From Clostridiales bacterium (GTDB lineage: Bacteria > Bacillota > Clostridia > Tissierellales > Sedimentibacteraceae): a DNA stretch of 5,203 nucleotides. Location of the stretch: contig DMJQ01000045.1 of assembly GCA_003457065.1 (NCBI GenBank), positions 8,708-13,910 of the forward strand. The letters run 5' to 3'. Positions 1-5,091 of this stretch are shown in pieces (position 1 is the first letter of the stretch; every line of letters begins with the position of its first letter). The position numbers and the translations under genes were made by a program. Below the pieces are notes generated by a model. The model searched no databases, had not been told where the DNA came from, and saw only the letters and a list, made by a program, of their open reading frames with translations.

Positions 1-1
1 G

Positions 2-1696
2 AGAGCTTCCAACATAATATGGAATGCTTCGGATGATTACTCCTTTCAGTCTGAATTTAAGGCATACGATGAGGATGGCAGAGCGGATCTTTACTGGAAT
101 TATATAATAGGTGCCATACACAAATATTATGATTATTCTAAGTTGCAGAAATTTTTCGACGGTATGAAAAATGATATAGATTATGATCTCTATGCAAACT
201 TAACATTGTTAGGTTTGGAGAACTGCGCCTTTAAAAAGGGCATGAAAGAACGCGCCGCTTTGGAAGCTATGCGAAAAAGCTATGCTGTCAAGGCATTGAA
301 ACAGGTCAGCAAGGATTCTGACATATACGGAAGGCTCAAAAGAGCGCATTTTCAGAGAGCAATGGGAGAAAAGACAGAATTGACGGATTCTGAATCAGAC
401 CTGCTTAATAAACTGGAATTTGACCGGTCGATGAATACCGATGAAATAATAAGCTCAATGAGTGAAATATTATATGAATATTTTGATTTCACTCCTTTCG
501 GCAGAAAAGACAACTTCTTTAACAAAATGATAAGAAACAGAAAAATGATTCACTTTGGAGAGAAAAATAATAGACAGCATTTTGCCGCTCCTTTTTTAAA
601 AAGAATTGACATAGGCTCCGCAGAATATGCCGGAGCAATACAGCCTGGCGGGGAAGATAAAAAAAATAAGTTTGTGCTGCACTGGCTTAAGTATAAGGAG
701 CATCAGGATGATAAAGAGCGGGAATATATCTGTGATTATTTCGGTATATCAATACTTCCTGAACCTAAGACCAAATCTCTGGAACATATTTTGTGCGGAG
801 GCAATCACAAGAACTGTCATCTTCATTTCACCAGAGGCGAATTTGCAGCCGGCAAGGAAGAAACACTACAGCAAAAAGCAGTATTGTATCAAAGAAAGAA
901 AAACAAAGAATATTACAAAGAAAATCTGGCAAGAAATAATGTCAGCATAAACAAACTAACAGACAAAATCAAAAATACCATGCTTGTAAATTCCGAATCA
1001 TCCCGGAACAGAACCGTGTCAGGTAGGCTTGACTCAGGCAGGATATGGAGAAATATTTACATGGATGATCTGAAGGTATTCAATAAAAACATGGAAGAGG
1101 ATATCGGAGATATTACAGTTGACATATTGCTTGACGCTTCTGCATCGCAAATAAACCGACAGGAAACAATAGCGGCACAGGGATATATTATTGCCGAAAG
1201 TCTCACGCGCTGTCAGATACCCGTTAGGGTTTATTCTTTCTGCAATATGAGAAATTATATGGTCGTCAGTCTTTTCCGGGACTATGTTGAGGACAGAAAA
1301 AATGAGGGCATTTTCGGCTATTATGCGGCAGGATTCAACAGGGATGGACTTGCGGTCAGGACAGCCCTTCATATGATGAAAAGCTCAACTGCAAGACATA
1401 AAATCCTGATAGTTCTGTCGGACGGAAAACCGAATGATATTATAAAGATACCAGACAATACATTGAATCCGGCGTGCCATGATTACGAAAATGCAGCCGG
1501 TGTCAATGATACAGCTTTTGAAGTCAGAAAAGGAAGACAGAAAGGAATTTTAATTCTTTGTGTATTTACAGGCAAAGAAGAGGATTTGCAATCGGCTAAA
1601 AAGATTTATGGGAGAAGTCTGGTGCGCATTAAATCGCCGGAAAAGTTTGCAGACATGGTAGGTGTGCTGTTACAGAACGAACTCAGAAATATATAG
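2..1696 (+). CDS. NorD/CobT-like VWA-domain protein (5' end outside window)
   Basis: The frame is open from position 2 to the TAG at 1694-1696, giving 564 visible residues; the TTG at 143 is internal, because 47 further codons precede it without a stop. The C-terminal third is a von Willebrand A domain: MIDAS motif DASAS at visible residues 378-382 (nt 1133-1147), NRDG at 446-449, and SDGKPND with its Asp at 474. The N-terminal part is charged and helical, with an LENCAFKKG-type segment. In the middle, C265, H269, C272, H274 and H276 form a compact Cys/His cluster. This layout fits the family annotated as nitric oxide reductase activation protein NorD, which in the best-known cases works with a MoxR/NorQ AAA+ ATPase to mature a metalloenzyme. 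Such an ATPase would be expected just upstream, outside the window (inference). No nitric oxide reductase gene is visible, so the client is unknown. No clear terminator follows. Confidence 0.85.
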   Translation, partial: RASNIIWNASDDYSFQSEFKAYDEDGRADLYWNYIIGAIHKYYDYSKLQKFFDGMKNDIDYDLYANLTLLGLENCAFKKGMKERAALEAMRKSYAVKALKQVSKDSDIYGRLKRAHFQRAMGEKTELTDSESDLLNKLEFDRSMNTDEIISSMSEILYEYFDFTPFGRKDNFFNKMIRNRKMIHFGEKNNRQHFAAPFLKRIDIGSAEYAGAIQPGGEDKKNKFVLHWLKYKEHQDDKEREYICDYFGISILPEPKTKSLEHILCGGNHKNCHLHFTRGEFAAGKEETLQQKAVLYQRKKNKEYYKENLARNNVSINKLTDKIKNTMLVNSESSRNRTVSGRLDSGRIWRNIYMDDLKVFNKNMEEDIGDITVDILLDASASQINRQETIAAQGYIIAESLTRCQIPVRVYSFCNMRNYMVVSLFRDYVEDRKNEGIFGYYAAGFNRDGLAVRTALHMMKSSTARHKILIVLSDGKPNDIIKIPDNTLNPACHDYENAAGVNDTAFEVRKGRQKGILILCVFTGKEEDLQSAKKIYGRSLVRIKSPEKFADMVGVLLQNELRNI

Positions 1697-1788
1697 GAAT
1701 ATAAGAATTTTTAGTGAAATTTAAGATTAATTAAGGATTTTGTTATATAATAAAACTATCTTTAGCATTTTAATTAAACACAGGAATG

Positions 1789-1800
1789 TTTCCATGGAAA
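1789..1800. repeat. Perfect 12-bp palindrome at promoter
   Basis: TTTCCATGGAAA is self-complementary over all 12 bases. It ends 17 bp before the TATAAT at 1818, so it covers the place where a -35 element should be. That position suits a repressor or activator site, but no regulator is identified and chance cannot be excluded. Confidence 0.4.
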
Positions 1801-1814
1801 TGTCAATTGTTATG

Positions 1815-1823
1815 TGGTATAAT
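1815..1823 (+). promoter_or_regulatory. Extended -10 promoter of micro-peptide/BI-1 operon
   Basis: TGGTATAAT is a perfect TGn-TATAAT extended -10 element. No good -35 hexamer sits 17 bp upstream (TGGAAA), as is common for extended -10 promoters. Transcription would begin near 1830, about 34 nt before the ATG at 1864. Another TATAAT at 1746-1751 lacks both a -35 and a TG extension. Confidence 0.65.
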
Positions 1824-1863
1824 AAAAAACGATAATAACTAAATCTGAACTGAGAGGTGCAAT

Positions 1864-1962
1864 ATGTTTGGCTACAAATTGTGGTTAAAGGTAAGAAGGT
1901 TGTGTATAGTCGGATTAATAGGTATTATAGCATTTTCATATATTTCGAAATATTTCTTGTAG
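1864..1962 (+). CDS. Small single-span membrane protein, 32 aa
   Basis: This short ORF encodes 32 residues. A GAGAGGTG ribosome binding site at 1852-1859 sits 4 nt before the ATG, and an extended -10 promoter lies about 40 bp upstream. The peptide has a basic N-terminal part (K5, K9, R11, R12), then a hydrophobic stretch from about residue 13 to 31 long enough for one membrane span, with the positive charges predicting a cytoplasmic N-terminus. Its TAG stop lies 15 nt before the TTG start of the BI-1 gene, and that gene's ribosome binding site begins one base after the stop, so the two are almost certainly co-transcribed and perhaps translationally coupled. I recognise no family. It could be a small partner of the downstream membrane protein or a leader peptide; both ideas are inference. 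Confidence 0.6.
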   Translation: MFGYKLWLKVRRLCIVGLIGIIAFSYISKYFL

Positions 1963-1963
1963 T

Positions 1964-1971
1964 AAAGGAGG
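1964..1971 (+). promoter_or_regulatory. Ribosome binding site fixing the TTG start of the BI-1 gene
   Basis: AAAGGAGG stands 6 nt before the TTG at 1978. The strength and spacing support this non-ATG start; the next in-frame ATG, at 2050, would delete most of the first membrane span. Confidence 0.85.
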
Positions 1972-1977
1972 ATTGCA

Positions 1978-2634
1978 TTGGAAAAATATTATTTTGATGA
2001 GTCTGATAACAAAAATCTCATCAGCAAGGTATTGGCGGAATTTTTTATAATGCTACTGATATGTACAACAGGAATGATTTTCGGAAAGTTGTTTGTCCCG
2101 GTTCAGTTTGCATTTCTTGCAGGCATCGGTTCATTCATAGTCCTCATTATGGCAGCAATTTCGAAAAGAAGGGAAAACAGATCATATTCAAGATTAAATT
2201 GTTTTTCGGTGGCATTTTTAATGGGGATAAGCATTTATCCCACAATATTGTACTATGTGTCAGGCATAGGTTCCGAAATGGTGCTTATTTCTTTGGGAAT
2301 AACCACAGTAATGTTTGGCGGCATCGCATTGTACTCATATAAATCAAAAAGAGAATTTTCTTTCATGGGAAGTACACTGTATGCAGGATTGATAGCTTTG
2401 GTTTTAATAACTGTGGTAGGTTTGTTTTTTAAATACGAAGTTTACCACCTTGCGCTGTCATGGCTTGGAATAATGATATTCAGCGGATATGTCCTTCATG
2501 ATGTATCTATCATAAAAACAGGCGCATTCACAGAGGATGACGTCCCTACACTGGCCATGAGCCTGTTCCTTGATTTTATCAACATATTCATATATGTGCT
2601 AAGAATAGTTTCAAGATTCAGCAGAAGAGATTAG
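1978..2634 (+). CDS. Bax inhibitor-1/YccA (TMBIM) family membrane protein
   Basis: The 218-residue protein has seven hydrophobic segments, roughly at residues 17-38, 42-62, 74-94, 99-121, 131-151, 157-175 and 190-211, matching the seven-helix fold and usual size of the BI-1/YccA family (UPF0005). The hallmark acidic residues are present: D175 in the YVLHD motif at the end of helix 6 and D199 in the LFLDFIN motif of helix 7. In the bacterial homologue YetJ the equivalent pair forms a pH-sensing di-aspartyl latch for a calcium leak, so this protein is probably a calcium- or proton-linked membrane channel (inference from family). The basic cluster KRRENR at 63-68 follows helix 2. It begins with TTG behind a strong ribosome binding site, is the second gene of an operon after a 32-aa membrane peptide, and is followed by a terminator. 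Confidence 0.88.
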   Translation: MEKYYFDESDNKNLISKVLAEFFIMLLICTTGMIFGKLFVPVQFAFLAGIGSFIVLIMAAISKRRENRSYSRLNCFSVAFLMGISIYPTILYYVSGIGSEMVLISLGITTVMFGGIALYSYKSKREFSFMGSTLYAGLIALVLITVVGLFFKYEVYHLALSWLGIMIFSGYVLHDVSIIKTGAFTEDDVPTLAMSLFLDFINIFIYVLRIVSRFSRRD

Positions 2635-2659
2635 AAAAATAAAGTAAACAGCATATAAG

Positions 2660-2686
2660 AAATCCCATGAATAATGGGGTTTTTTT
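2660..2686 (+). terminator. Rho-independent terminator after BI-1 gene
   Basis: The arms 2660-2668 and 2674-2682 pair around a 5-nt loop (GAATA), with a CCC/GGG core and one T-G wobble. Seven T residues at 2680-2686 run from the 3' arm. The hairpin starts 26 nt after the stop codon. Confidence 0.8.
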
Positions 2687-2701
2687 ATATCAAGGGGATA
2701 T

Positions 2702-2809
2702 ATGCACAGGCGGGTACAACTTCGCGAAAGGTATGAATATGTTCCTGTTCAATCTATGGAAAAGATATCATCCATATTAGTTAAAATTGTAAAAGAATTT
2801 GCAAAATAA
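2702..2809 (+). CDS. Doubtful 35-aa ORF, possibly a gene remnant
   Basis: An ATG ORF of 35 codons begins 4 nt after an AAGGGG sequence (2692-2697), a usable but poorly spaced ribosome binding site. The product is basic and mixed-charge, with a likely C-terminal helix (about residues 20-35) and no membrane span. It starts just after the BI-1 terminator and no promoter of its own is visible. Its last bases overlap an inverted repeat. I do not recognise the sequence. It may be the tail of a decayed gene or a chance ORF. Confidence 0.25.
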   Translation: MHRRVQLRERYEYVPVQSMEKISSILVKIVKEFAK

Positions 2810-2854
2810 CGAGGCATTCAGCTTCTAACTTAGTTATTTGCTGCAGGGCTGAAT
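2801..2854. repeat. Two interleaved inverted repeats
   Basis: Pair A is GCAAAATAAC (2801-2810) with GTTATTTGC (2833-2841), complementary apart from one extra A. Pair B is ATTCAGC (2816-2822) with GCTGAAT (2848-2854), a perfect match. The order A1-B1-A2-B2 means the two stems interlock: they could form a pseudoknot or be alternative hairpins. The function is unknown. Confidence 0.4.
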
Positions 2855-2856
2855 TG

Positions 2857-2879
2857 GCGGACATTTTTAAAATGTCCGC
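2857..2879. repeat. Perfect 11-bp-arm palindrome downstream of hydrolase gene
   Basis: GCGGACATTTT (2857-2867) and AAAATGTCCGC (2869-2879) are exact reverse complements around a single T. In RNA the outer 9 to 10 pairs would form a stable stem. It lies about 40 nt beyond the minus-strand hydrolase stop and could end that transcript, but no T-run follows on either strand, so a standard terminator is not supported. The outer sequence GCGGACAT recurs upstream of the hydrolase at 3797-3804. Confidence 0.7.
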
Positions 2880-2880
2880 T
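2872..2880. repeat. Left copy of inverted repeat flanking the hydrolase gene
   Basis: ATGTCCGCT here is the exact reverse complement of AGCGGACAT at 3796-3804. With a one-base gap the match extends to 12 bases (ATGTCCGCTAAT against ATGTCCGCTTAAT). The two copies face each other across the complete hydrolase gene. Confidence 0.45.
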
Positions 2881-2918
2881 AATGATATATTAGGTCTGTT
2901 TTCAATCACGCTTATGAC

Positions 2919-3731
2919 TTATCCCTCAATAAAATTCATCAGTTTCTCGTTGAATTTGTCACGTTCATCATAAAAAGCTCCATGACCGCTGTATTGAAAC
3001 GGCAGAAGCTCTGAATTCTTAATAGCCTGATTTTGCACCTCACCAAGTTCAAATGGCACGACCTTGTCATGAATACCATGAATAATCAGTGTGGGAACCG
3101 ATATTGCTCCCAAATCATAAAATAATTGCTCATTCAGCCATGTATTTGCAATAGCGGCCGTTGACCACCCAGCCGCCTGCAATCCCAGCTGCAGAAACCA
3201 GTCGGAGAATGGCTCGGAAATATACTGAAAGAAAAATGTTTCGCCAAAATCTCTCAGCATTTTGGGCCTGTCATTATATGTTCCGTTAATTATGTTGAGC
3301 ACTGTCTCTCTTTCCAACCCATAAGGAAAATTAGGACGTTTAATAAGGCTGGGAGCAGCCGCCGCAAAAAGAGCCAGCTTTGACACACCGTAACCGTTAT
3401 GTCTTGCCATATACCTTATGGCTATAGCACCGCCCGTGGAGTGCCCCGCCAATGTAAAATTCTGCAGTTTCAACACTTCGACAACAACTCTGACATCATC
3501 GGAAAGCCGGTTGTAATCATATCCCGTCCACGGTTTGTCAGACTTGCCGAATCCTCTCTGATCTATTCCTATACACCTGTACCCTCTCTCGGGAAGCACG
3601 TCAAACTGATATTCAAATAATTCATGGCTGCCCGGCCACCCATGCAAAAACACAATTGTTTTATCACCATTTGGATTAATATCTTCCACATAAATATTCA
3701 CACCCAGTTCCACCCTTATATAGTATCCCAT
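2919..3731 (-). CDS. Alpha/beta-fold serine hydrolase (haloperoxidase/esterase type)
   Basis: The 270-residue product has the full alpha/beta hydrolase signature: oxyanion-hole motif HGWPGS (H30), DQRGFGKSD after strand 4, nucleophile elbow GHSTGG with S98, acid D222 in IHGIHDKVVP, and H250 in SGHGAFYDE. Its length is typical of the epoxide hydrolase/non-haem haloperoxidase superfamily. The nucleophile is serine, which argues against true epoxide hydrolases and haloalkane dehalogenases (both use aspartate) and favours an esterase, perhydrolase or lactonase; the substrate is not predictable. There is no signal peptide, so it should be cytoplasmic. I chose the ATG at 3731-3729 because GGAGG precedes it by 5 nt; the longer ORF starts at a TTG overlapping that site. 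It is a lone minus-strand gene flanked by short inverted repeats, and hand-sampled stretches look richer in G+C than the MBL-fold gene to its right. Confidence 0.88.
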   Translation of the reverse strand: MGYYIRVELGVNIYVEDINPNGDKTIVFLHGWPGSHELFEYQFDVLPERGYRCIGIDQRGFGKSDKPWTGYDYNRLSDDVRVVVEVLKLQNFTLAGHSTGGAIAIRYMARHNGYGVSKLALFAAAAPSLIKRPNFPYGLERETVLNIINGTYNDRPKMLRDFGETFFFQYISEPFSDWFLQLGLQAAGWSTAAIANTWLNEQLFYDLGAISVPTLIIHGIHDKVVPFELGEVQNQAIKNSELLPFQYSGHGAFYDERDKFNEKLMNFIEG

Positions 3732-3736
3732 CTGAA

Positions 3737-3741
3737 CCTCC
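3737..3741 (-). promoter_or_regulatory. Ribosome binding site of hydrolase, decides the start
   Basis: On the minus strand GGAGG is followed by TTCAG and then ATG, ideal 5-nt spacing. This excludes the alternative TTG at 3743, which overlaps the site. Confidence 0.85.
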
Positions 3742-3795
3742 AATTATATTCTTTAAGAAATAGTATTCATTTAAGAGGGGGATATGAATTAATTA

Positions 3796-3804
3796 AGCGG
3801 ACAT
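3796..3804. repeat. Right copy of inverted repeat flanking the hydrolase gene
   Basis: AGCGGACAT is the exact reverse complement of 2872-2880. It lies 65 bp upstream of the hydrolase ATG. If the copies mark the ends of a mobile unit, that unit would be about 930 bp and carry only the hydrolase, with no transposase. Confidence 0.45.
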
Positions 3805-3812
3805 GATGGATT

Positions 3813-3818
3813 ATTATA
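3813..3818 (-). promoter_or_regulatory. Possible -10 element for the hydrolase gene
   Basis: Read on the minus strand this is TATAAT, about 80 nt before the hydrolase ATG. No recognisable -35 and no TG extension accompany it. Another minus-strand TATAAT at 3748-3743 is too close to the ribosome binding site to serve. Confidence 0.25.
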
Positions 3819-3977
3819 GTTAATTGAATTAAGCTGGAGATCATGATGATGGATAGCAAGTCAAAACATCAGCTGAACTTAATATTGCAAGCTTACTATT
3901 TACAATAATAGTGGATCAATTAAAGTTAACATAATTGTATATCCAAAAAGCCTATAATAGGTTTTGCAAAAAATATT

Positions 3978-3992
3978 CAAATGGAACATTTG
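3978..3992. promoter_or_regulatory. Candidate operator: 6-bp dyad at -35 of MBL-gene promoter
   Basis: CAAATG, GAA, CATTTG is a perfect inverted repeat with a 3-bp spacer. It covers the -35 position of the TATAAT at 4005-4010, where a DNA-binding regulator could act. No regulator gene is visible in the window. Confidence 0.35.
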
Positions 3993-4001
3993 GGTAAATT
4001 A

Positions 4002-4010
4002 TGCTATAAT
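4002..4010 (+). promoter_or_regulatory. Extended -10 promoter of MBL-fold gene
   Basis: TGCTATAAT is a perfect extended -10 element. The -35 position (TGGAAC) is poor. Transcription from about 4017 would give a leader of roughly 205 nt before the ATG at 4223. Confidence 0.6.
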
Positions 4011-4054
4011 ATTTAAAGATTTTGAGAACGGATAGGAGTTGCAAGATGCTTTAG

Positions 4055-4222
4055 CTGGAGGTTGATACATTTTGGTTTACGGATGGGGCAGCTTGGAATA
4101 CATTAAAAACAGAAATATTAGACTTAAATCAAATTTACCGCAGAAGTATGTACGCATGTAATAAAAAAATAAACAATAGATGGGAAAGTTATTATCTCTA
4201 TTATTATGAGGGAGGATCAATT
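4055..4222 (+). other. Open frame in the MBL leader, possible gene relic
   Basis: The 56 codons before the MBL-fold start are open in the same frame, back to a TAG at 4052-4054. The first ATG is at 4148 and has no ribosome binding site, so it is not the likely gene start. The translation begins with a protein-like segment, TFWFTDGAAWNTLKTEI (from about 4067), followed by low-quality, Tyr- and Asn-rich sequence. The WxTDGxxW arrangement recalls the C-terminal part of some type II restriction endonucleases (DpnII-like), from memory only. A decayed fragment is possible; chance is equally so. Confidence 0.2.
4211..4215 (+). promoter_or_regulatory. Ribosome binding site of MBL-fold gene, decides the start
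   Basis: GGAGG lies 7 nt before the ATG at 4223. This favours that start over the in-frame ATG at 4148, which has no upstream purine-rich site. Confidence 0.85.
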
Positions 4223-4885
4223 ATGAAGATTGAAAAAATTAAAGACAGAAATGTTTTGTTTACGTACAATGTTCCTAAAGGATGGGACTTGAATCTACAT
4301 TTAATAAAAGGAAATAGATATAATTTTATTATTGATACAGGACTTGGATCTTTAAGCGTTAAGCCTATAAAGAAATATCTGGAAGGTGATGATAAGCCTA
4401 TTGTTGTTATCAACACCCATTATCACTGGGACCATATCTGGGGCAACAGCTCCTTTCCGGATTCGGTCATAATATCTCACAGATTGTGCAGAGAAATGAT
4501 CGAGTCAAATTGGGATGTAATGATGCAAGAATGGAAAGATGTGCTGAGTGGTGAAACAGAGATGAGTCTGCCGTGTATAACTTTTGAAAACGAGTTGTAC
4601 TTCCCGGAGGATAAGGTTAGAATCATATATACCCCCGGACATACAATTGATTCTATCAGTGTTATGGATGAAGAGGACAAGGTTCTGAATGCAGGAGATA
4701 ATATAGGGGATACGATTGATGAAATAATTCCTTCCCAATATTGTGAGAAGGATTTATATATAGATACCTTGATGAAGTATGGCAGGCTTGATTTTGAATT
4801 TTGTGTTTCAGGTCATAATGTTGTTCTTGATAAGGGAGTTATAGAAAGAATATTATCAATGGTTGCCCCAAAAAATAACAGATAA
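4223..4885 (+). CDS. Metallo-beta-lactamase-fold hydrolase
   Basis: The 220-residue protein belongs to the metallo-beta-lactamase fold. After beta-strands with LIKGNRYNFIIDTG (D38) comes the metal motif THYHWDH with H66, H68, D70 and H71, then H140 in TPGHTIDS, D159 in NAGDNIGD and H198 in SGHNVV. All ligands for two metal ions, usually zinc, are present, so it should be an active hydrolase. The size and TPGHT motif match the glyoxalase II-like general branch, not RNase J or flavodiiron proteins; the substrate cannot be told. No signal peptide is seen, so a secreted antibiotic lactamase is unlikely. The start at 4223 removes 25 residues of the longest ORF. It is transcribed alone, from a promoter about 215 bp upstream to a strong terminator. 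Its A+T content appears higher than that of the hydrolase gene. Confidence 0.87.
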   Translation: MKIEKIKDRNVLFTYNVPKGWDLNLHLIKGNRYNFIIDTGLGSLSVKPIKKYLEGDDKPIVVINTHYHWDHIWGNSSFPDSVIISHRLCREMIESNWDVMMQEWKDVLSGETEMSLPCITFENELYFPEDKVRIIYTPGHTIDSISVMDEEDKVLNAGDNIGDTIDEIIPSQYCEKDLYIDTLMKYGRLDFEFCVSGHNVVLDKGVIERILSMVAPKNNR

Positions 4886-4919
4886 TTTTACAATGTTGTT
4901 TATTTATTTGATAATTTGT

Positions 4920-4954
4920 AAACCTTGCAATTTTTACGATTGCAAGGTTTTTTT
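4920..4954 (+). terminator. Strong Rho-independent terminator after MBL-fold gene
   Basis: AACCTTGCAA (4921-4930) pairs perfectly with TTGCAAGGTT (4940-4949). A4920-T4950 and T4931-A4939 extend the stem to 12 bp, leaving a 7-nt loop, and T residues run on to 4954. It begins 34 nt after the stop codon. Confidence 0.9.
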
Positions 4955-5003
4955 GCTGACTTAATTTAAGTTATGAAATTGCAACAACTGCTTATCTAAA
5001 TGG

Positions 5004-5037
5004 AATAATTATTTATTGCAAAACAATAAAAATTATT
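5004..5037. repeat. Imperfect AT-rich inverted repeat overlapping -35
   Basis: The arms AATAATT (5004-5010) and AATTATT (5031-5037) are complementary. With one A-A mismatch and one bulged T the pairing continues inward to G5018-C5024. The right arm covers the first two bases of the TTGACT at 5036. It may be an operator, but AT-rich DNA forms such repeats easily. Confidence 0.3.
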
Positions 5038-5063
5038 GACTTTTAAAAAATCTTTGATAGAAT
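5036..5063 (+). promoter_or_regulatory. Sigma-A type promoter for the last gene
   Basis: TTGACT (5036-5041) and TAGAAT (5058-5063) each match the consensus at five of six positions, with a 16-bp spacer. The transcript would begin near 5070, about 22 nt before the ATG at 5092. Confidence 0.7.
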
Positions 5064-5091
5064 TTTGATTACAAACATGTGGGAGGTAATC

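Larger units (their letters stand above)
3732..4222. other. Gene-free stretch between hydrolase and MBL-fold genes
   Basis: About 490 bp without a confident gene. From left to right it holds the divergent hydrolase's upstream region, the right copy of the AGCGGACAT repeat, a 21-codon ORF at 3843-3908 with a GGAG just before its ATG cluster (probably chance or a relic), a small CCTAT/ATAGG dyad at 3951-3961, a 6-bp dyad at 3978-3992, an extended -10 promoter at 4002-4010 and a long leader of the MBL-fold gene. The DNA is very AT-rich. Confidence 0.6.

Noticed and set aside
627..950. 107-codon plus-strand ORF in another frame
   Set aside because: It is a shadow of the VWA-protein gene with no ribosome binding site and an implausible composition.
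1034..1372. 112-codon minus-strand ORF
   Set aside because: It lies antisense inside the VWA domain, whose MIDAS motifs prove the plus-strand frame.
143..1696. Start of the VWA-protein gene at TTG 143
   Set aside because: The frame is open back to position 2 with protein-like sequence, and no ribosome binding site precedes 143. The true start is outside the window.
2801..2841. Integron attC-like site
   Set aside because: The AAC...GTT arrangement is superficially similar, but the R/L box layout and an integron context are lacking.
3732..3743. TTG at 3743 as start of the hydrolase
   Set aside because: The GGAGG that would serve the gene overlaps this codon; it is spaced correctly only for the ATG at 3731-3729.
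3399..3806. Two plus-strand ORFs over the hydrolase and its upstream region
   Set aside because: They are mostly antisense to the well-supported hydrolase and show no domain-like features.
3843..3908. 21-codon ORF with GGAG upstream
   Set aside because: The GGAG is only 3 nt from the first ATG (6 or 9 nt from the next two), the product is not distinctive and no promoter is visible; support is too thin for a gene call.
3946..3965. AAAAGCCTATAATAGGTTTT as a terminator
   Set aside because: The stem has a bulge and only a one-base loop if fully paired; the T-run is just four bases and no gene ends nearby.
4072..4161. 29-codon TTG ORF in the MBL leader
   Set aside because: The spacing to GGAGG is long (10 nt), the start is TTG, and it overlaps the other relic-like frame; probably chance.
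4148..4222. ATG at 4148 as start of the MBL-fold gene
   Set aside because: There is no ribosome binding site upstream, and the 25 extra residues are Tyr/Asn-rich and unlike the fold's N-terminus; the ATG at 4223 has an ideal GGAGG.
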